A stretch of DNA of 64,000 bases from Winogradskyella sp. MH6 (GCF_022810765.1 NZ_CP094494.1:248001-312000); one strand, 5' to 3'. Positions 45,423-53,544 are shown, counted from the stretch's first letter. Numbers and translations are program-made. The notes: generated from the sequence alone by a model not told the origin.

Positions 45423-46235
45423 TTGACAACAGTTCCTAAGTTAAAACACACAGATTCCGACAATTTCTTTTTGCTTTGTGGCCCTTGTGCTATTGAAGGA
45501 GAAGATATGGCACTACGTATTGCCGAAAAGGTAGTTTCAATTACTGATAAGCTACAAATTCCTTATGTATTTAAAGGCAGTTTTAAAAAAGCCAACCGAA
45601 GCAGAATTGATAGTTTTACAGGAATAGGAGACGAAAAAGCTTTAAAAATTCTTAAGAAAGTTTCAGAAACCTTCGATATACCAACGGTAACAGACATCCA
45701 CGAAGTATCTGATGCGGCTAAAGCTGCTGAATATGTTGACGTATTACAGATTCCTGCTTTTTTAGTAAGACAAACAGATTTAGTTGTTGCTGCTGCAGAA
45801 ACTGGCAAAGTTGTTAACTTGAAGAAAGGACAATTTATGAGTCCTGAATCGATGAAACATGCTGTACAAAAAGTAAAAGATTCTGGTAGCGATAAGGCTT
45901 GGATCACTGATAGAGGTACTATGTTTGGCTACCAAGATATGATTGTAGATTTTAGAGGTATACCAACCATGCGCCAATATGCACCTACCGTTTTAGATGT
46001 TACACATTCTTTACAGCAACCTAACCAAACTGTTGGTGTAACTGGTGGTCGACCAGACATGATTGAGACTATTGCCAGAGCTGGTGTTGTGAATAATGTA
46101 GATGGCTTATTTATAGAAACACATTTTGATCCTGCTAATGCTAAAAGTGACGGTGCAAACATGTTACATTTAGATAATCTTGAAGGCTTATTAACCAACC
46201 TAACAAAGATTCGTAAAGTAGTGACTAGCTTATAA
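45423..46235 (+). CDS. kdsA: 3-deoxy-8-phosphooctulonate synthase (Kdo-8-P synthase)
   Basis: KdsA condenses phosphoenolpyruvate and arabinose-5-phosphate to Kdo-8-phosphate for lipopolysaccharide. The 270-residue barrel has LCGPCAIEGEDMALRIAE (~17-34), FKGSFKKANRSR, IPAFLVRQTDLV, KKGQFMSPESM and DVTHSLQQPN. The start is TTG at 45423-45425; no in-frame ATG lies closer than the internal Met near residue 29, which is too late. It fits the LPS/glycan genes upstream. The stop overlaps the next start as TAATG. Confidence 0.94.
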   Translation: MTTVPKLKHTDSDNFFLLCGPCAIEGEDMALRIAEKVVSITDKLQIPYVFKGSFKKANRSRIDSFTGIGDEKALKILKKVSETFDIPTVTDIHEVSDAAKAAEYVDVLQIPAFLVRQTDLVVAAAETGKVVNLKKGQFMSPESMKHAVQKVKDSGSDKAWITDRGTMFGYQDMIVDFRGIPTMRQYAPTVLDVTHSLQQPNQTVGVTGGRPDMIETIARAGVVNNVDGLFIETHFDPANAKSDGANMLHLDNLEGLLTNLTKIRKVVTSL

Positions 46236-46765
46236 TGATGATTAAACGTATTTTTTTAATCATTTTTATATTTTTAAGTAGTCAGAGTTTTTCTCAATCG
46301 GGTGAAACTCAATTATCAAAAGAACCTGAAAAAATAGAATTTGTTTTTTCTCCTGGCGTTCTTATTCAAAAAGAAATATTTACCGAATTTAATATTTCCG
46401 TGGGTAAAGTCAGTGCTAATTTTCCACCCAAGATCCTTCCCATTGTAGGATTTGAAGGGTTTAGAGTTGGTTTTGAAACCAATTTAAAGAGCAACGAAGA
46501 TTTTATAATTGCACCAAAATTAGGCTATGAGATTTCAATAACTTTCTTTTCAATAAGATTATCTGCTCTTAATTACTATCAAAATAATGAATCTGAATTT
46601 AGAATTTTACCAGAATTTGGCGCAAGCATTGGTGGAATGTTCAATCTTACCTATGGTTATGGTATTAGTTTTAAAAACTCAATAAGTGGTATTTCAAACC
46701 ATAGGCTTAGTCTTAGTATCAATTTAAACAGAAAATTGAGTAGAGCTGTTAAAAAGCTAAAATGA
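46235..46765 (+). CDS. secreted hypothetical beta-rich protein
   Basis: A 176-residue protein with a signal peptide (residues 1-20, ending SFSQS) and alternating beta strands with glycine turns, e.g. GFEGFRVGFETNLK and GASIGGMFNLTYGYGISF. It may be a small outer membrane barrel; I do not recognise the family. Translationally coupled to kdsA by a one-base overlap. A second ATG directly follows the first. Confidence 0.55.
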   Translation: MMIKRIFLIIFIFLSSQSFSQSGETQLSKEPEKIEFVFSPGVLIQKEIFTEFNISVGKVSANFPPKILPIVGFEGFRVGFETNLKSNEDFIIAPKLGYEISITFFSIRLSALNYYQNNESEFRILPEFGASIGGMFNLTYGYGISFKNSISGISNHRLSLSINLNRKLSRAVKKLK

Positions 46766-46772
46766 TGAAAAT

Positions 46773-47153
46773 TTAAGTCTTTTTCTTACCCAGAATAAGC
46801 TTAAACGGATTAGTATTGATCTCTAACTGCTTTTGTAGCACATAGACAAGAACTTCATCATTAATATCTTCAACAGATTTAAAACGGAGTGAACGTATGG
46901 ATTTTCTATTCGCATCTATAAAATACTCTGTATATTTTTCCAATTTATCAAAATGCCAAAAGGCAAAATCTACATAGTCTTTAGATTTATTAAGAAAGCA
47001 TATAGGAATGCCGTCATTATAGTAAAACGGGATTCGCCATTTGAAAAGTAATTCTGCATTGGGTAAGACTGCCTCTATTATAGCTTGAAGCTGTAACAAA
47101 ATAGTTTTGTAAGGCTCATCTTGTTTTAAAATATAGTCTTCAGCAGGATTCAA
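46773..47153 (-). CDS. DUF1801 domain protein
   Basis: A 126-residue protein of the DUF1801/YdhG-like fold: MNPAEDYILKQDEPYKTILL, FKWRIPFYYNDG and the phenylalanine-rich VDFAFWHFDKLE. The family's role is unknown. The start is TTG at 47151-47153, directly after the stop of the upstream gene (TAATTG), which implies coupling. It is convergent with the secreted protein gene at 46235, seven bases away. Confidence 0.8.
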   Translation of the reverse strand: MNPAEDYILKQDEPYKTILLQLQAIIEAVLPNAELLFKWRIPFYYNDGIPICFLNKSKDYVDFAFWHFDKLEKYTEYFIDANRKSIRSLRFKSVEDINDEVLVYVLQKQLEINTNPFKLILGKKKT

Positions 47154-47498
47154 TTAAAACAAACTTAAGATCCCTAAAACCAAAAGGGCTATACCAATTA
47201 TTGCCTTAAAAGGCATCAGCTTATCAGACAATTTACGTAAACTCGTTTCTAAAGCTGGTACTTTTCCAAAAACATGGGTAAGTAATAATATCCCTCCTAA
47301 AATACTCACAATGCCAAGTAAGCTGAATTTTAATATGGGTAGCACCACAAGTGCTCCGCCAATCACAGTTTGAAATGGTGCTAACACACCTGCTATTTTA
47401 TTAAAAAAATTACTCTCACCATCCCATTTATCTAGTGTAGCGAGTCCAAGTAGTATACCACCAGAAATATTAGCTATTGTCAAAAGAAGTCCAAACAT
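47154..47498 (-). CDS. hypothetical four-span membrane protein
   Basis: A 114-residue hydrophobic protein with about four spans and internal similarity between halves (GGILLGLA, GGALVVLP, GGILLLTH, IGIALLVLG). Not recognised. The ATG is at 47496-47498 and its stop abuts the DUF1801 TTG start. Confidence 0.55.
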   Translation of the reverse strand: MFGLLLTIANISGGILLGLATLDKWDGESNFFNKIAGVLAPFQTVIGGALVVLPILKFSLLGIVSILGGILLLTHVFGKVPALETSLRKLSDKLMPFKAIIGIALLVLGILSLF

Positions 47499-47580
47499 AA
47501 TTTGCTTTATTTAATTCTTAGAATATAAATTTAGTTAATATCTTCTAAAATTGTTTTGCTGAATTGAAATAATTTATTTT

Positions 47581-47597
47581 ACTTTGTATTTCAAAGT
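47581..47597. promoter_or_regulatory. operator palindrome 1 on the promoter of the membrane-protein/regulator operon
   Basis: ACTTTG (47581-47586) and CAAAGT (47592-47597) form a perfect 6-bp inverted repeat with a TATTT spacer. The left arm overlaps a TACTTTG -7-like box (47579-47585) that has TTTTG 20 bases before it (47554-47558). The ATG follows 10 bases after the palindrome. A second copy with the spacer reversed (AAATA) is at 49587. Confidence 0.7.
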
Positions 47598-47607
47598 ACT
47601 TTAAATT

Positions 47608-48219
47608 ATGAGCAACGAAGACTATTTAAAAGACATTAGCGAGATAAAACATTTAATGAATAAATCCTCGCGTTTTATTTCATTAAGTGGCTTGTCAGGC
47701 ATCTTAGCAGGAATATATGCTTTAATCGGTGCGTATATAGCATTTTGGCTTGTAAATACATACAGCGATGGTAAACTATATATATTTCATGGTTGGGTAT
47801 TTTGGACTTGTATGGCTGTATTAATGATGATTGCTTTATTGAGTGCTCTAACAGGTATAATCCTTACAGTAAGAAAGGCTAAGAAGAATGACGAAAAGAT
47901 ATGGGACAGTTCATCACAACGTCTACTGTTTAATTTTCTCATTCCATTACTTGTAGGAGGCATTTATTGTCTTATTATTTTAGATCAAGGACGTTATGGG
48001 CAAACTGGTGGTTTAATGCTTATCTTTTATGGTTTAGCTTTAGTAAGTGCTTCAAAATATAGTTTAGGCGATATTAGATATTTAGGGTATATTCAGATTT
48101 TATTGGGATTAATTGCAAGCTACTATCCTGGTTATGGATTTTGGCTTTGGGTTATTGGTTTTGGAATAATGCATATTATTTATGGCACGTGGATGCATTT
48201 TAAGTATGACAGAAATTAA
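47608..48219 (+). CDS. multi-span membrane protein of the regulator operon
   Basis: A 203-residue protein with about six spans after a soluble N-terminus (SNEDYLKDISEIKHLMNKSS). No named family is certain; similar proteins often precede small winged-helix regulators in Bacteroidota. It is the first gene after operator palindrome 1 and is followed at 11 bases by a small membrane protein gene. Confidence 0.65.
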   Translation: MSNEDYLKDISEIKHLMNKSSRFISLSGLSGILAGIYALIGAYIAFWLVNTYSDGKLYIFHGWVFWTCMAVLMMIALLSALTGIILTVRKAKKNDEKIWDSSSQRLLFNFLIPLLVGGIYCLIILDQGRYGQTGGLMLIFYGLALVSASKYSLGDIRYLGYIQILLGLIASYYPGYGFWLWVIGFGIMHIIYGTWMHFKYDRN

Positions 48220-48230
48220 AAATCAACCTC

Positions 48231-48488
48231 TTGAAAACATTAGATAAAATTATCTGGATTTTTATAATTGTAGTAATAGATATTGTTCTCTATATTATTA
48301 TTGGTCTTATCATTATGGGTTATGAAGATATGTGGGATATAAGTAAAGGTCCATATTTTAGCTTAGGTAGTATGACTTGGTTAGAGAAAATAGCATTTGT
48401 TTCTTATTATTTACTAATCATAGCCAATATTCTTATAATAATATTTGGCTTATATAAGATTATTACTAAATATTTAATTAATAACTAA
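48231..48488 (+). CDS. small two-span membrane protein
   Basis: An 85-residue protein with two hydrophobic helices (~7-29 and ~55-75) separated by MGYEDMWDISKGPYFSLG. Function unknown. The start is TTG at 48231-48233; no ATG fits. Its stop is followed by the interspersed palindrome at 48490. Confidence 0.5.
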   Translation: MKTLDKIIWIFIIVVIDIVLYIIIGLIIMGYEDMWDISKGPYFSLGSMTWLEKIAFVSYYLLIIANILIIIFGLYKIITKYLINN

Positions 48489-48489
48489 G

Positions 48490-48508
48490 ATTCCTGCCTT
48501 CGCAGGAA
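48490..48508. repeat. interspersed palindrome before the regulator gene
   Basis: TTCCTGC (48491-48497) pairs with GCAGGAA (48502-48508) around a CTTC loop. It is nearly identical to the palindrome at 24260 and again lies directly after a stop codon. The regulator ATG is four bases downstream, so the hairpin could hinder its translation. Confidence 0.72.
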
Positions 48509-48512
48509 AGTG

Positions 48513-48806
48513 ATGAGTATAATTAACAATATAAATAAACTATTTGATCATAGAATACGACTTGGTATTATGTCTGTTCTTATGGTAAACGAGTACGCAG
48601 ATTTTAAAACATTAAAAGAACTACTTGGAGCAACAGATGGTAATCTGGCAAGCCACACCAAGGCTCTAGAAAATGCAGAATATATTTTAGTTGAAAAACA
48701 ATTTATTGGTCGTAAACCAAATACCAGATATAGTGCAACCAAACTCGGAAAAGCAGAATTTAAAAAACATATTGAAGCGCTAGAAAAATTGATTAGCAAG
48801 ACTTAA
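48513..48806 (+). CDS. small winged-helix transcriptional regulator
   Basis: A 97-residue single-domain DNA-binding protein of the winged-helix type related to MarR/ArsR (HTH_34-like): FDHRIRLGIMSVLMVNEYADF, then the recognition-helix region ATDGNLASHTKALENAEYI and a wing with FIGRKPNTRYSATKLG. No sensor domain is present. The ATG at 48513 is preferred over a GTG one codon earlier. It lies between two blocks headed by identical palindromes, so it is the natural candidate to bind them, probably as a dimer. Confidence 0.82.
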   Translation: MSIINNINKLFDHRIRLGIMSVLMVNEYADFKTLKELLGATDGNLASHTKALENAEYILVEKQFIGRKPNTRYSATKLGKAEFKKHIEALEKLISKT

Positions 48807-48811
48807 AAGTT

Positions 48812-49570
48812 ATGGAGCATTTTGTAGATAAAGATTCTATTGTTAGAGAAATTTGGGGCAAAAGCGATACCATTTTAATGGTTTTTGCTGGTGCTTCTGC
48901 TGAATTTGCGCTTAACAAGGCTGTGGATTGGCTCTATTTTACGGGTAAATTACCAAAGGATCCTTTAGGTCGTTTATTATCAACAGTTAATTATGCTAGA
49001 GCTATTGTCTTTTCAGAAAAAAACGCTGCCATAAAAGCTATTGATACCATTAACTCTATTCATGGTTCGGTAGAAAAAAGTCGAGGTCAGAACATACCAG
49101 AATGGGCATACAAAGATGTACTCTTTATGCTTATAGAGTACTCTATTCATTCATATGAATTACTTCAAAGACCGCTTACAGTTATTGAAAAACAAGAAGT
49201 TTTGAATGTATTCAATAATGTTGGTCATAGAATGAAACTAGAAGGTTTACCACTTACCTACTCTGATTTTCTAATTGAACGAAAAACTCATTTGAGTAAA
49301 AATCTAAATAACAGCAAATTAACCAAAGACCTCTATAGGCAATACAGAAAACATTTAGGCTTTTTTAGATACCGCCTTTTATTGGAATCGCAAATTTTGT
49401 TATTACCAGACTCCGTAAGACAAATGCTCGGTTTGAGAAAAACATCACTATTAACACCAATGGTTTCAGTTTACAAACTTTTTAGAAGCATAAAACTAGA
49501 TTGGATGATAAAGGAAATTCTTTTACCACCTGCTTACAAACAAGACATTAAACGAATGAACGTTATATAA
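48812..49570 (+). CDS. MpaB/DUF2236 (rubber oxygenase-like) family protein
   Basis: A 252-residue protein matching the ER-bound oxygenase MpaB/latex-clearing domain family (DUF2236): SIVREIWGKSDTILMVFAGA at the start, NKAVDWLYFTGKLPKDPLGR, ARAIVFSEKNAA, and PEWAYKDVLFMLIEYSIHSYELL. Family members include haem-dependent oxygenases that cleave polyisoprene; most bacterial ones are unstudied. It starts six bases after the regulator gene, so they are co-expressed. Substrate unknown. Confidence 0.78.
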   Translation: MEHFVDKDSIVREIWGKSDTILMVFAGASAEFALNKAVDWLYFTGKLPKDPLGRLLSTVNYARAIVFSEKNAAIKAIDTINSIHGSVEKSRGQNIPEWAYKDVLFMLIEYSIHSYELLQRPLTVIEKQEVLNVFNNVGHRMKLEGLPLTYSDFLIERKTHLSKNLNNSKLTKDLYRQYRKHLGFFRYRLLLESQILLLPDSVRQMLGLRKTSLLTPMVSVYKLFRSIKLDWMIKEILLPPAYKQDIKRMNVI

Positions 49571-49586
49571 ATTTTTTTAATCTTTT

Positions 49587-49603
49587 ACTTTGAAATACAA
49601 AGT
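49587..49603. promoter_or_regulatory. operator palindrome 2 on the promoter of the DUF4173-COQ4 operon
   Basis: ACTTTG (49587-49592) and CAAAGT (49598-49603) with an AAATA spacer: as a 17-mer, the exact reverse complement of the site at 47581. Flanks are also shared in the same orientation (TTTT before, ACTTTAA after). The left arm forms a TACTTTG -7-like box (49586-49592). The ATG is 19 bases downstream. Confidence 0.7.
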
Positions 49604-49622
49604 ACTTTAATAAATCAAAAAA

Positions 49623-51008
49623 ATGAAAAAACTAATATTATTTATCTCAGCGCTATTATTTAGCACATTATTTTATGACAAAAGCATTGGATTAAACCTC
49701 TTTTTATTTAGCATCCTTACGCTTATCGTACTTGTTATCAACAACAAAGATGACTTTAAAAGTAAAAGAACCATCATCTATTCTGGCTTTTATTTAGCTA
49801 CAGGGCTTGCTGTCTTTTTTCATGACTCTGCACTTGCCATCATTGCAAATATGGTGTCCTTTTTTACACTTATTGGGTTGTTATCACAAAACAAAGCTTC
49901 TATTTATGTTAATTGGTTAAATGGCTTATATACAACCATCGCAGGATTTTTTCATCGTAATTTCACAGTAGATGAAACCACACAAAAGGTAGAATCAAAA
50001 AAAGAAATTGACTATACTCATCTGACAAAAATTATTATCATTCCCGCAGCAATTGTTATCATATTTATTGGATTGTACCAAAACGGTAATCCAATTTTTA
50101 ATAACCTCATAGAGAAGATTGATTTTAGTTTTATCAATATTCAATGGCTGCTCTTTGCTGGACTTGGGTACTATTTATTTGCAAACATTCATAAACCAAT
50201 TGAAGTAGAACCTGCTACATCTCAAGATTTAAAAACTAGTAACCTTTTATTCAAAACAAAAGATTTTTCAATACCACAATTGAAACATGAAAACCAACTT
50301 GGCATCATCCTAATTGCGTTACTTAATATTCTTATCGTTATTTTTCTTGTAACAGACATCACATTTATTCTTACCAATTTAGATATTAGAGCATCTGTAT
50401 TTTCAACTCAAGTGCATAGTGGCATTAATGCCTTAATAGCTTCTATTGTTATAGCTATCATCATTTTACTCTATGTATTTAGAGGAGATCTTAACTTCTA
50501 TAAAGAAAATAGAACGGTGAAAAACTTAGCATTTGTATGGATACTTCTTAATGCTGTATTGGTGCTGAGCATTGCAGTAAAAAACAGTCAATACATCTAT
50601 TATTTTGGGTTAACCTATAAACGTATTGGTGTTTTGGTATATCTCGTTTTAACCCTAACAGGTCTTATAACCACGCTCATAAAAATTGATAAAACAAAAA
50701 ACATCTGGTATTTATTTAGGCTAAACACCAAAGCAGCATTTGTAGTATTGGTTGTAGCTGCAATGATTAATTGGGATTATCATATTACCAATTACAACTT
50801 TAAGTACGCCAAATCTATGGATATTAACTATCTGATTGATTTGTCTGATAACAACACATTTTTACTTAAAGAAGAGGCAGAAACTAGGACTTTAGACAAA
50901 AACTCACGTGATAGAATTCAGAAAAAATATGAAAACTATTGCATGGAACTCTACAATAACGATTGGCAAGAACTAAAGTATGACAACTTTAAACTAAATC
51001 TAAAGTAA
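49623..51008 (+). CDS. DUF4173 domain membrane protein
   Basis: A 461-residue protein with about ten to eleven spans; the core region from ~220 to 380 (LGIILIALLNILIVIFLVTD, VHSGINALIASIVIAI, YKRIGVLVYLVLTLTGLIT) matches DUF4173. The C-terminal ~75 residues are soluble. Function unknown; homologues often neighbour small winged-helix regulators. First gene after operator palindrome 2 and followed directly by five more genes. Confidence 0.78.
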   Translation: MKKLILFISALLFSTLFYDKSIGLNLFLFSILTLIVLVINNKDDFKSKRTIIYSGFYLATGLAVFFHDSALAIIANMVSFFTLIGLLSQNKASIYVNWLNGLYTTIAGFFHRNFTVDETTQKVESKKEIDYTHLTKIIIIPAAIVIIFIGLYQNGNPIFNNLIEKIDFSFINIQWLLFAGLGYYLFANIHKPIEVEPATSQDLKTSNLLFKTKDFSIPQLKHENQLGIILIALLNILIVIFLVTDITFILTNLDIRASVFSTQVHSGINALIASIVIAIIILLYVFRGDLNFYKENRTVKNLAFVWILLNAVLVLSIAVKNSQYIYYFGLTYKRIGVLVYLVLTLTGLITTLIKIDKTKNIWYLFRLNTKAAFVVLVVAAMINWDYHITNYNFKYAKSMDINYLIDLSDNNTFLLKEEAETRTLDKNSRDRIQKKYENYCMELYNNDWQELKYDNFKLNLK

Positions 51009-51009
51009 T

Positions 51010-51330
51010 ATGGTTGTATTAGTAATCTTTGGTTTAACATTTATCGTTTTAGCAACCTATACTATTGTAAGGATAAGCATTGCATGCGTGTTTTGGTCAT
51101 TCAACACATCAACTGATGCAAAACACATATTTAAACTATGCTTTCCTTATTACATCATTGCTCTAACAGTAATTTGTATGGCATTTATTATCACTTTTAA
51201 CAAATCAATTTTTGCTATTTACTATTTCTCAACCGTTTATTTTTTAGCCTTATTCCTTTGGAAAAGAAAATTAAAACCCTCTAAAAAGAAAACATTTGCC
51301 GTTGAACCAAATCAAACCCAACTACCATGA
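51010..51330 (+). CDS. small membrane protein
   Basis: A 106-residue protein with three predicted spans (~2-22, ~38-58, ~64-82) and a basic tail (KRKLKPSKKKTF). Not recognised. It begins one base after the DUF4173 stop, and its stop overlaps the COQ4-like start (ATGA). Confidence 0.55.
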   Translation: MVVLVIFGLTFIVLATYTIVRISIACVFWSFNTSTDAKHIFKLCFPYYIIALTVICMAFIITFNKSIFAIYYFSTVYFLALFLWKRKLKPSKKKTFAVEPNQTQLP

Positions 51331-51845
51331 ACAACCTATTTAAAACATCAAAACATTTAAGAAAACAACTTATTATTTGGTTATTTCAACATTCGCAACG
51401 CATTTACACCGCAATGTTTAAGCATCACGAGTCGTGGAATATTTCAAAATCCGATTTATTAAAAATGCCACAATCTTCCTTCGGAAAGCATCTCGGTGAT
51501 TTTTTAGATAAAAACAATTTTGAATTGATTCCAAAAGTAGAACGTCACGATTGTTACCATGTACTCTGTGGCTATAGCACAAAGGTTGAAGACGAAATAG
51601 CACTACAATGCCTTTGCTATGGTAATGGCAAGCGCAGTCCGTATTTGTATGGAGCAATTATTCTTGGTATTGCTATTCTACCAGACTACTATGACTTTTA
51701 TTACAGATCATATAAAACTGGTAAACGTGCAAATCCTTTCCATCATTTTGATTATAAAAAATTACTGAATATCTCAATTAAAGATTTTAGAGAAGCCATT
51801 TTTTCTAAACCTGAGTTATACAATTTAAACCTCTGCCAATCATGA
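51327..51845 (+). CDS. COQ4-like (ubiquinone biosynthesis COQ4 family) protein
   Basis: A 172-residue protein with the COQ4 metal motif HDxxHx11E in full: RHDCYHVLCGY and the Glu twelve residues after the second His (around residues 75-91), followed by ALQCLCYGNGKRSPYLYGAII. Eukaryotic COQ4 organises ubiquinone synthesis and has been linked to ring decarboxylation and hydroxylation. Flavobacteriaceae use menaquinone-6, so a different substrate is likely. Start and stop overlap the neighbours by four bases each. Confidence 0.75.
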   Translation: MNNLFKTSKHLRKQLIIWLFQHSQRIYTAMFKHHESWNISKSDLLKMPQSSFGKHLGDFLDKNNFELIPKVERHDCYHVLCGYSTKVEDEIALQCLCYGNGKRSPYLYGAIILGIAILPDYYDFYYRSYKTGKRANPFHHFDYKKLLNISIKDFREAIFSKPELYNLNLCQS

Positions 51846-52456
51846 AGAAATTAAAAATTGCTCTGCTTATCATAGTAGTTATAAGTATTGGTGTCGTTAG
51901 TACCTATCATTGGATGAGTTTTAAAACCAGACATCAAGTTTATGATAGTGTAAACGCTATTCCGAAGAACAAAGTTGGTTTGTTACTTGGCACAGGAAAA
52001 TATGCTGCAAGTGGAAATATTAATCTATTCTACAAATACCGAATTGATGCTGTAGTTAAACTCTATAAAGCAGGAAAAATTGAATACATTTTGGTAAGTG
52101 GAGACAATAGTCGAAAAGATTATGATGAACCTACAGATTTTAAAAAAGATCTCATTGCTAAAGGAATTCCTGAGGACAGAATCTTCTTAGATTATGCAGG
52201 CTTTAGAACCTTAGATTCTGTTGTAAGAGCAAAAGAGATTTTTGGTCAAACCTCAATAACCATTATCTCTCAAAAGTTCCATAATCAGCGTGCTATTTAT
52301 ATCGCAAAGCAATATAGCATTGATGCTGTAGGCTTTAATGCTAAGGATGTTTACAATTCTCATTTTAGAGAATACTTGGCAAGATCTAAAGCCAGTCTCG
52401 ATTTAGTTTTTAATGTACAACCTAAATTTTTAGGAGAAAAAATCGTCATAAAATGA
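51842..52456 (+). CDS. SanA/YdcF-like (DUF218) envelope protein
   Basis: A 204-residue protein with one N-terminal span (~5-22) and a DUF218 domain: VGLLLGTGKYAASGNINLFY, KAGKIEYILVSGDNSRKDYDEP, GIPEDRIFLDYAGFRTLDSV and ISQKFHNQRAIYIA. SanA of E. coli affects vancomycin entry at high temperature. The domain faces the periplasm. It overlaps both neighbours by four bases (ATGA). Confidence 0.85.
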   Translation: MKKLKIALLIIVVISIGVVSTYHWMSFKTRHQVYDSVNAIPKNKVGLLLGTGKYAASGNINLFYKYRIDAVVKLYKAGKIEYILVSGDNSRKDYDEPTDFKKDLIAKGIPEDRIFLDYAGFRTLDSVVRAKEIFGQTSITIISQKFHNQRAIYIAKQYSIDAVGFNAKDVYNSHFREYLARSKASLDLVFNVQPKFLGEKIVIK

Positions 52457-52851
52457 AATTACAATTCAATAAAAAATATTTGGTCTTAGCACATACGCTA
52501 TTCTTAATAGAGCTAGCCATAGCCTTTATCATAAAAACCGGATTTATCCGCTACACCTTTGGTGATTATCTGGTGGTTATTTTACTATATGCAATATTTA
52601 GAGGATGCACCAATATGAGTGTGAGGGCCTCAGCATTGGTCGTCCTCTTTATTGCTTATGGTATAGAATTGCTCCAACTCACACCATTCTTAGCCTACTT
52701 TAATTTACAAGATAGCACTGCTGCAAATCTCATTTTTGGTAGCACATTTCAATTTGGTGATTTAGTGGCTTATACCTTAGGAATTATCACAGTTTTAATC
52801 ATAGAATATTACAATGGAAACTATAAAAACACTCATACAATCAAAGTTTAA
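52453..52851 (+). CDS. DUF2809 membrane protein
   Basis: A 132-residue protein with four spans, matching DUF2809: FIRYTFGDYLVVILLYAIFRG (~30-50), IAYGIELLQL and FQFGDLVAYTLGI. The fold recalls VanZ-like small membrane proteins. Function unknown. The next gene starts inside its last 38 bases. Confidence 0.8.
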   Translation: MKLQFNKKYLVLAHTLFLIELAIAFIIKTGFIRYTFGDYLVVILLYAIFRGCTNMSVRASALVVLFIAYGIELLQLTPFLAYFNLQDSTAANLIFGSTFQFGDLVAYTLGIITVLIIEYYNGNYKNTHTIKV

Positions 52852-53485
52852 AACACTATCATTAGTCACAGTTGCATTAGCTTTTAGCATCATTACACTA
52901 ATGGTAAGAATAAAGCTAAACAAATCCTTCTTCTACCTTTTCTTAGTTTGGAATGTCTTTTTGGCAATTATTCCGTACACCATAACAATGTATTTAAACA
53001 CAAAATCTAACTTAAGTAAACTAAAGCTAAGCTTTTGGTTTTTAGTTTGGTTAGCGTTTTTACCTAATGCTCCTTATATTGTTACAGACCTAATACATAT
53101 AAGAGTTGGAAACAATCATTTGCTGTGGTTAGACGTTTTGGTGGTTTTATCTTTTGCACTCAGCGGCTTGCTACTCTTCTACCTTTCTTTATTAGATATG
53201 CAAAGGCTTATTAAAATTCAATTCAAAAAGATACCAACAGAAACCATCATGTTAATTATTATATTTCTATGTGGTTTTGGTGTTTACCTTGGTCGATTTC
53301 TTAGATACAATTCATGGGAAATCATCAGTAATCCACAAGTATTAATTTCTGATGTTTTTGAAATCCTATTTTCACCATTCCAAAATATAACAGCTTGGCT
53401 CTTCACTTTGGGTTTTGGTGGCTTTTTAGTAGTTGGATATTGGATGTTCAATTTTATTTATACTTCCGAAAAAAATGAAAGTTAA
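52814..53485 (+). CDS. DUF1361 membrane protein
   Basis: A 223-residue protein with about seven spans, matching DUF1361: YLFLVWNVFLAIIPY (~37-51), WLAFLPNAPYIVTDLIHI (~77-94) and GVYLGRFLRYNSWE (~157-170). These conserved pieces hold polar residues that might bind a substrate; no function is known. Last gene of the DUF4173-COQ4 operon; no clear terminator follows in the 59-base gap. Confidence 0.82.
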   Translation: METIKTLIQSKFKTLSLVTVALAFSIITLMVRIKLNKSFFYLFLVWNVFLAIIPYTITMYLNTKSNLSKLKLSFWFLVWLAFLPNAPYIVTDLIHIRVGNNHLLWLDVLVVLSFALSGLLLFYLSLLDMQRLIKIQFKKIPTETIMLIIIFLCGFGVYLGRFLRYNSWEIISNPQVLISDVFEILFSPFQNITAWLFTLGFGGFLVVGYWMFNFIYTSEKNES

Positions 53486-53544
53486 AAACCTCAGCTAATC
53501 ACCTATTAATAGCTATATTTAGATGAATCTTACAAAAAACTAAA

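Noticed and set aside
3991..48508. Repeated short palindromes considered as a CRISPR array
   Set aside because: Copies are single and tens of kilobases apart, with no regular spacers and no cas genes.
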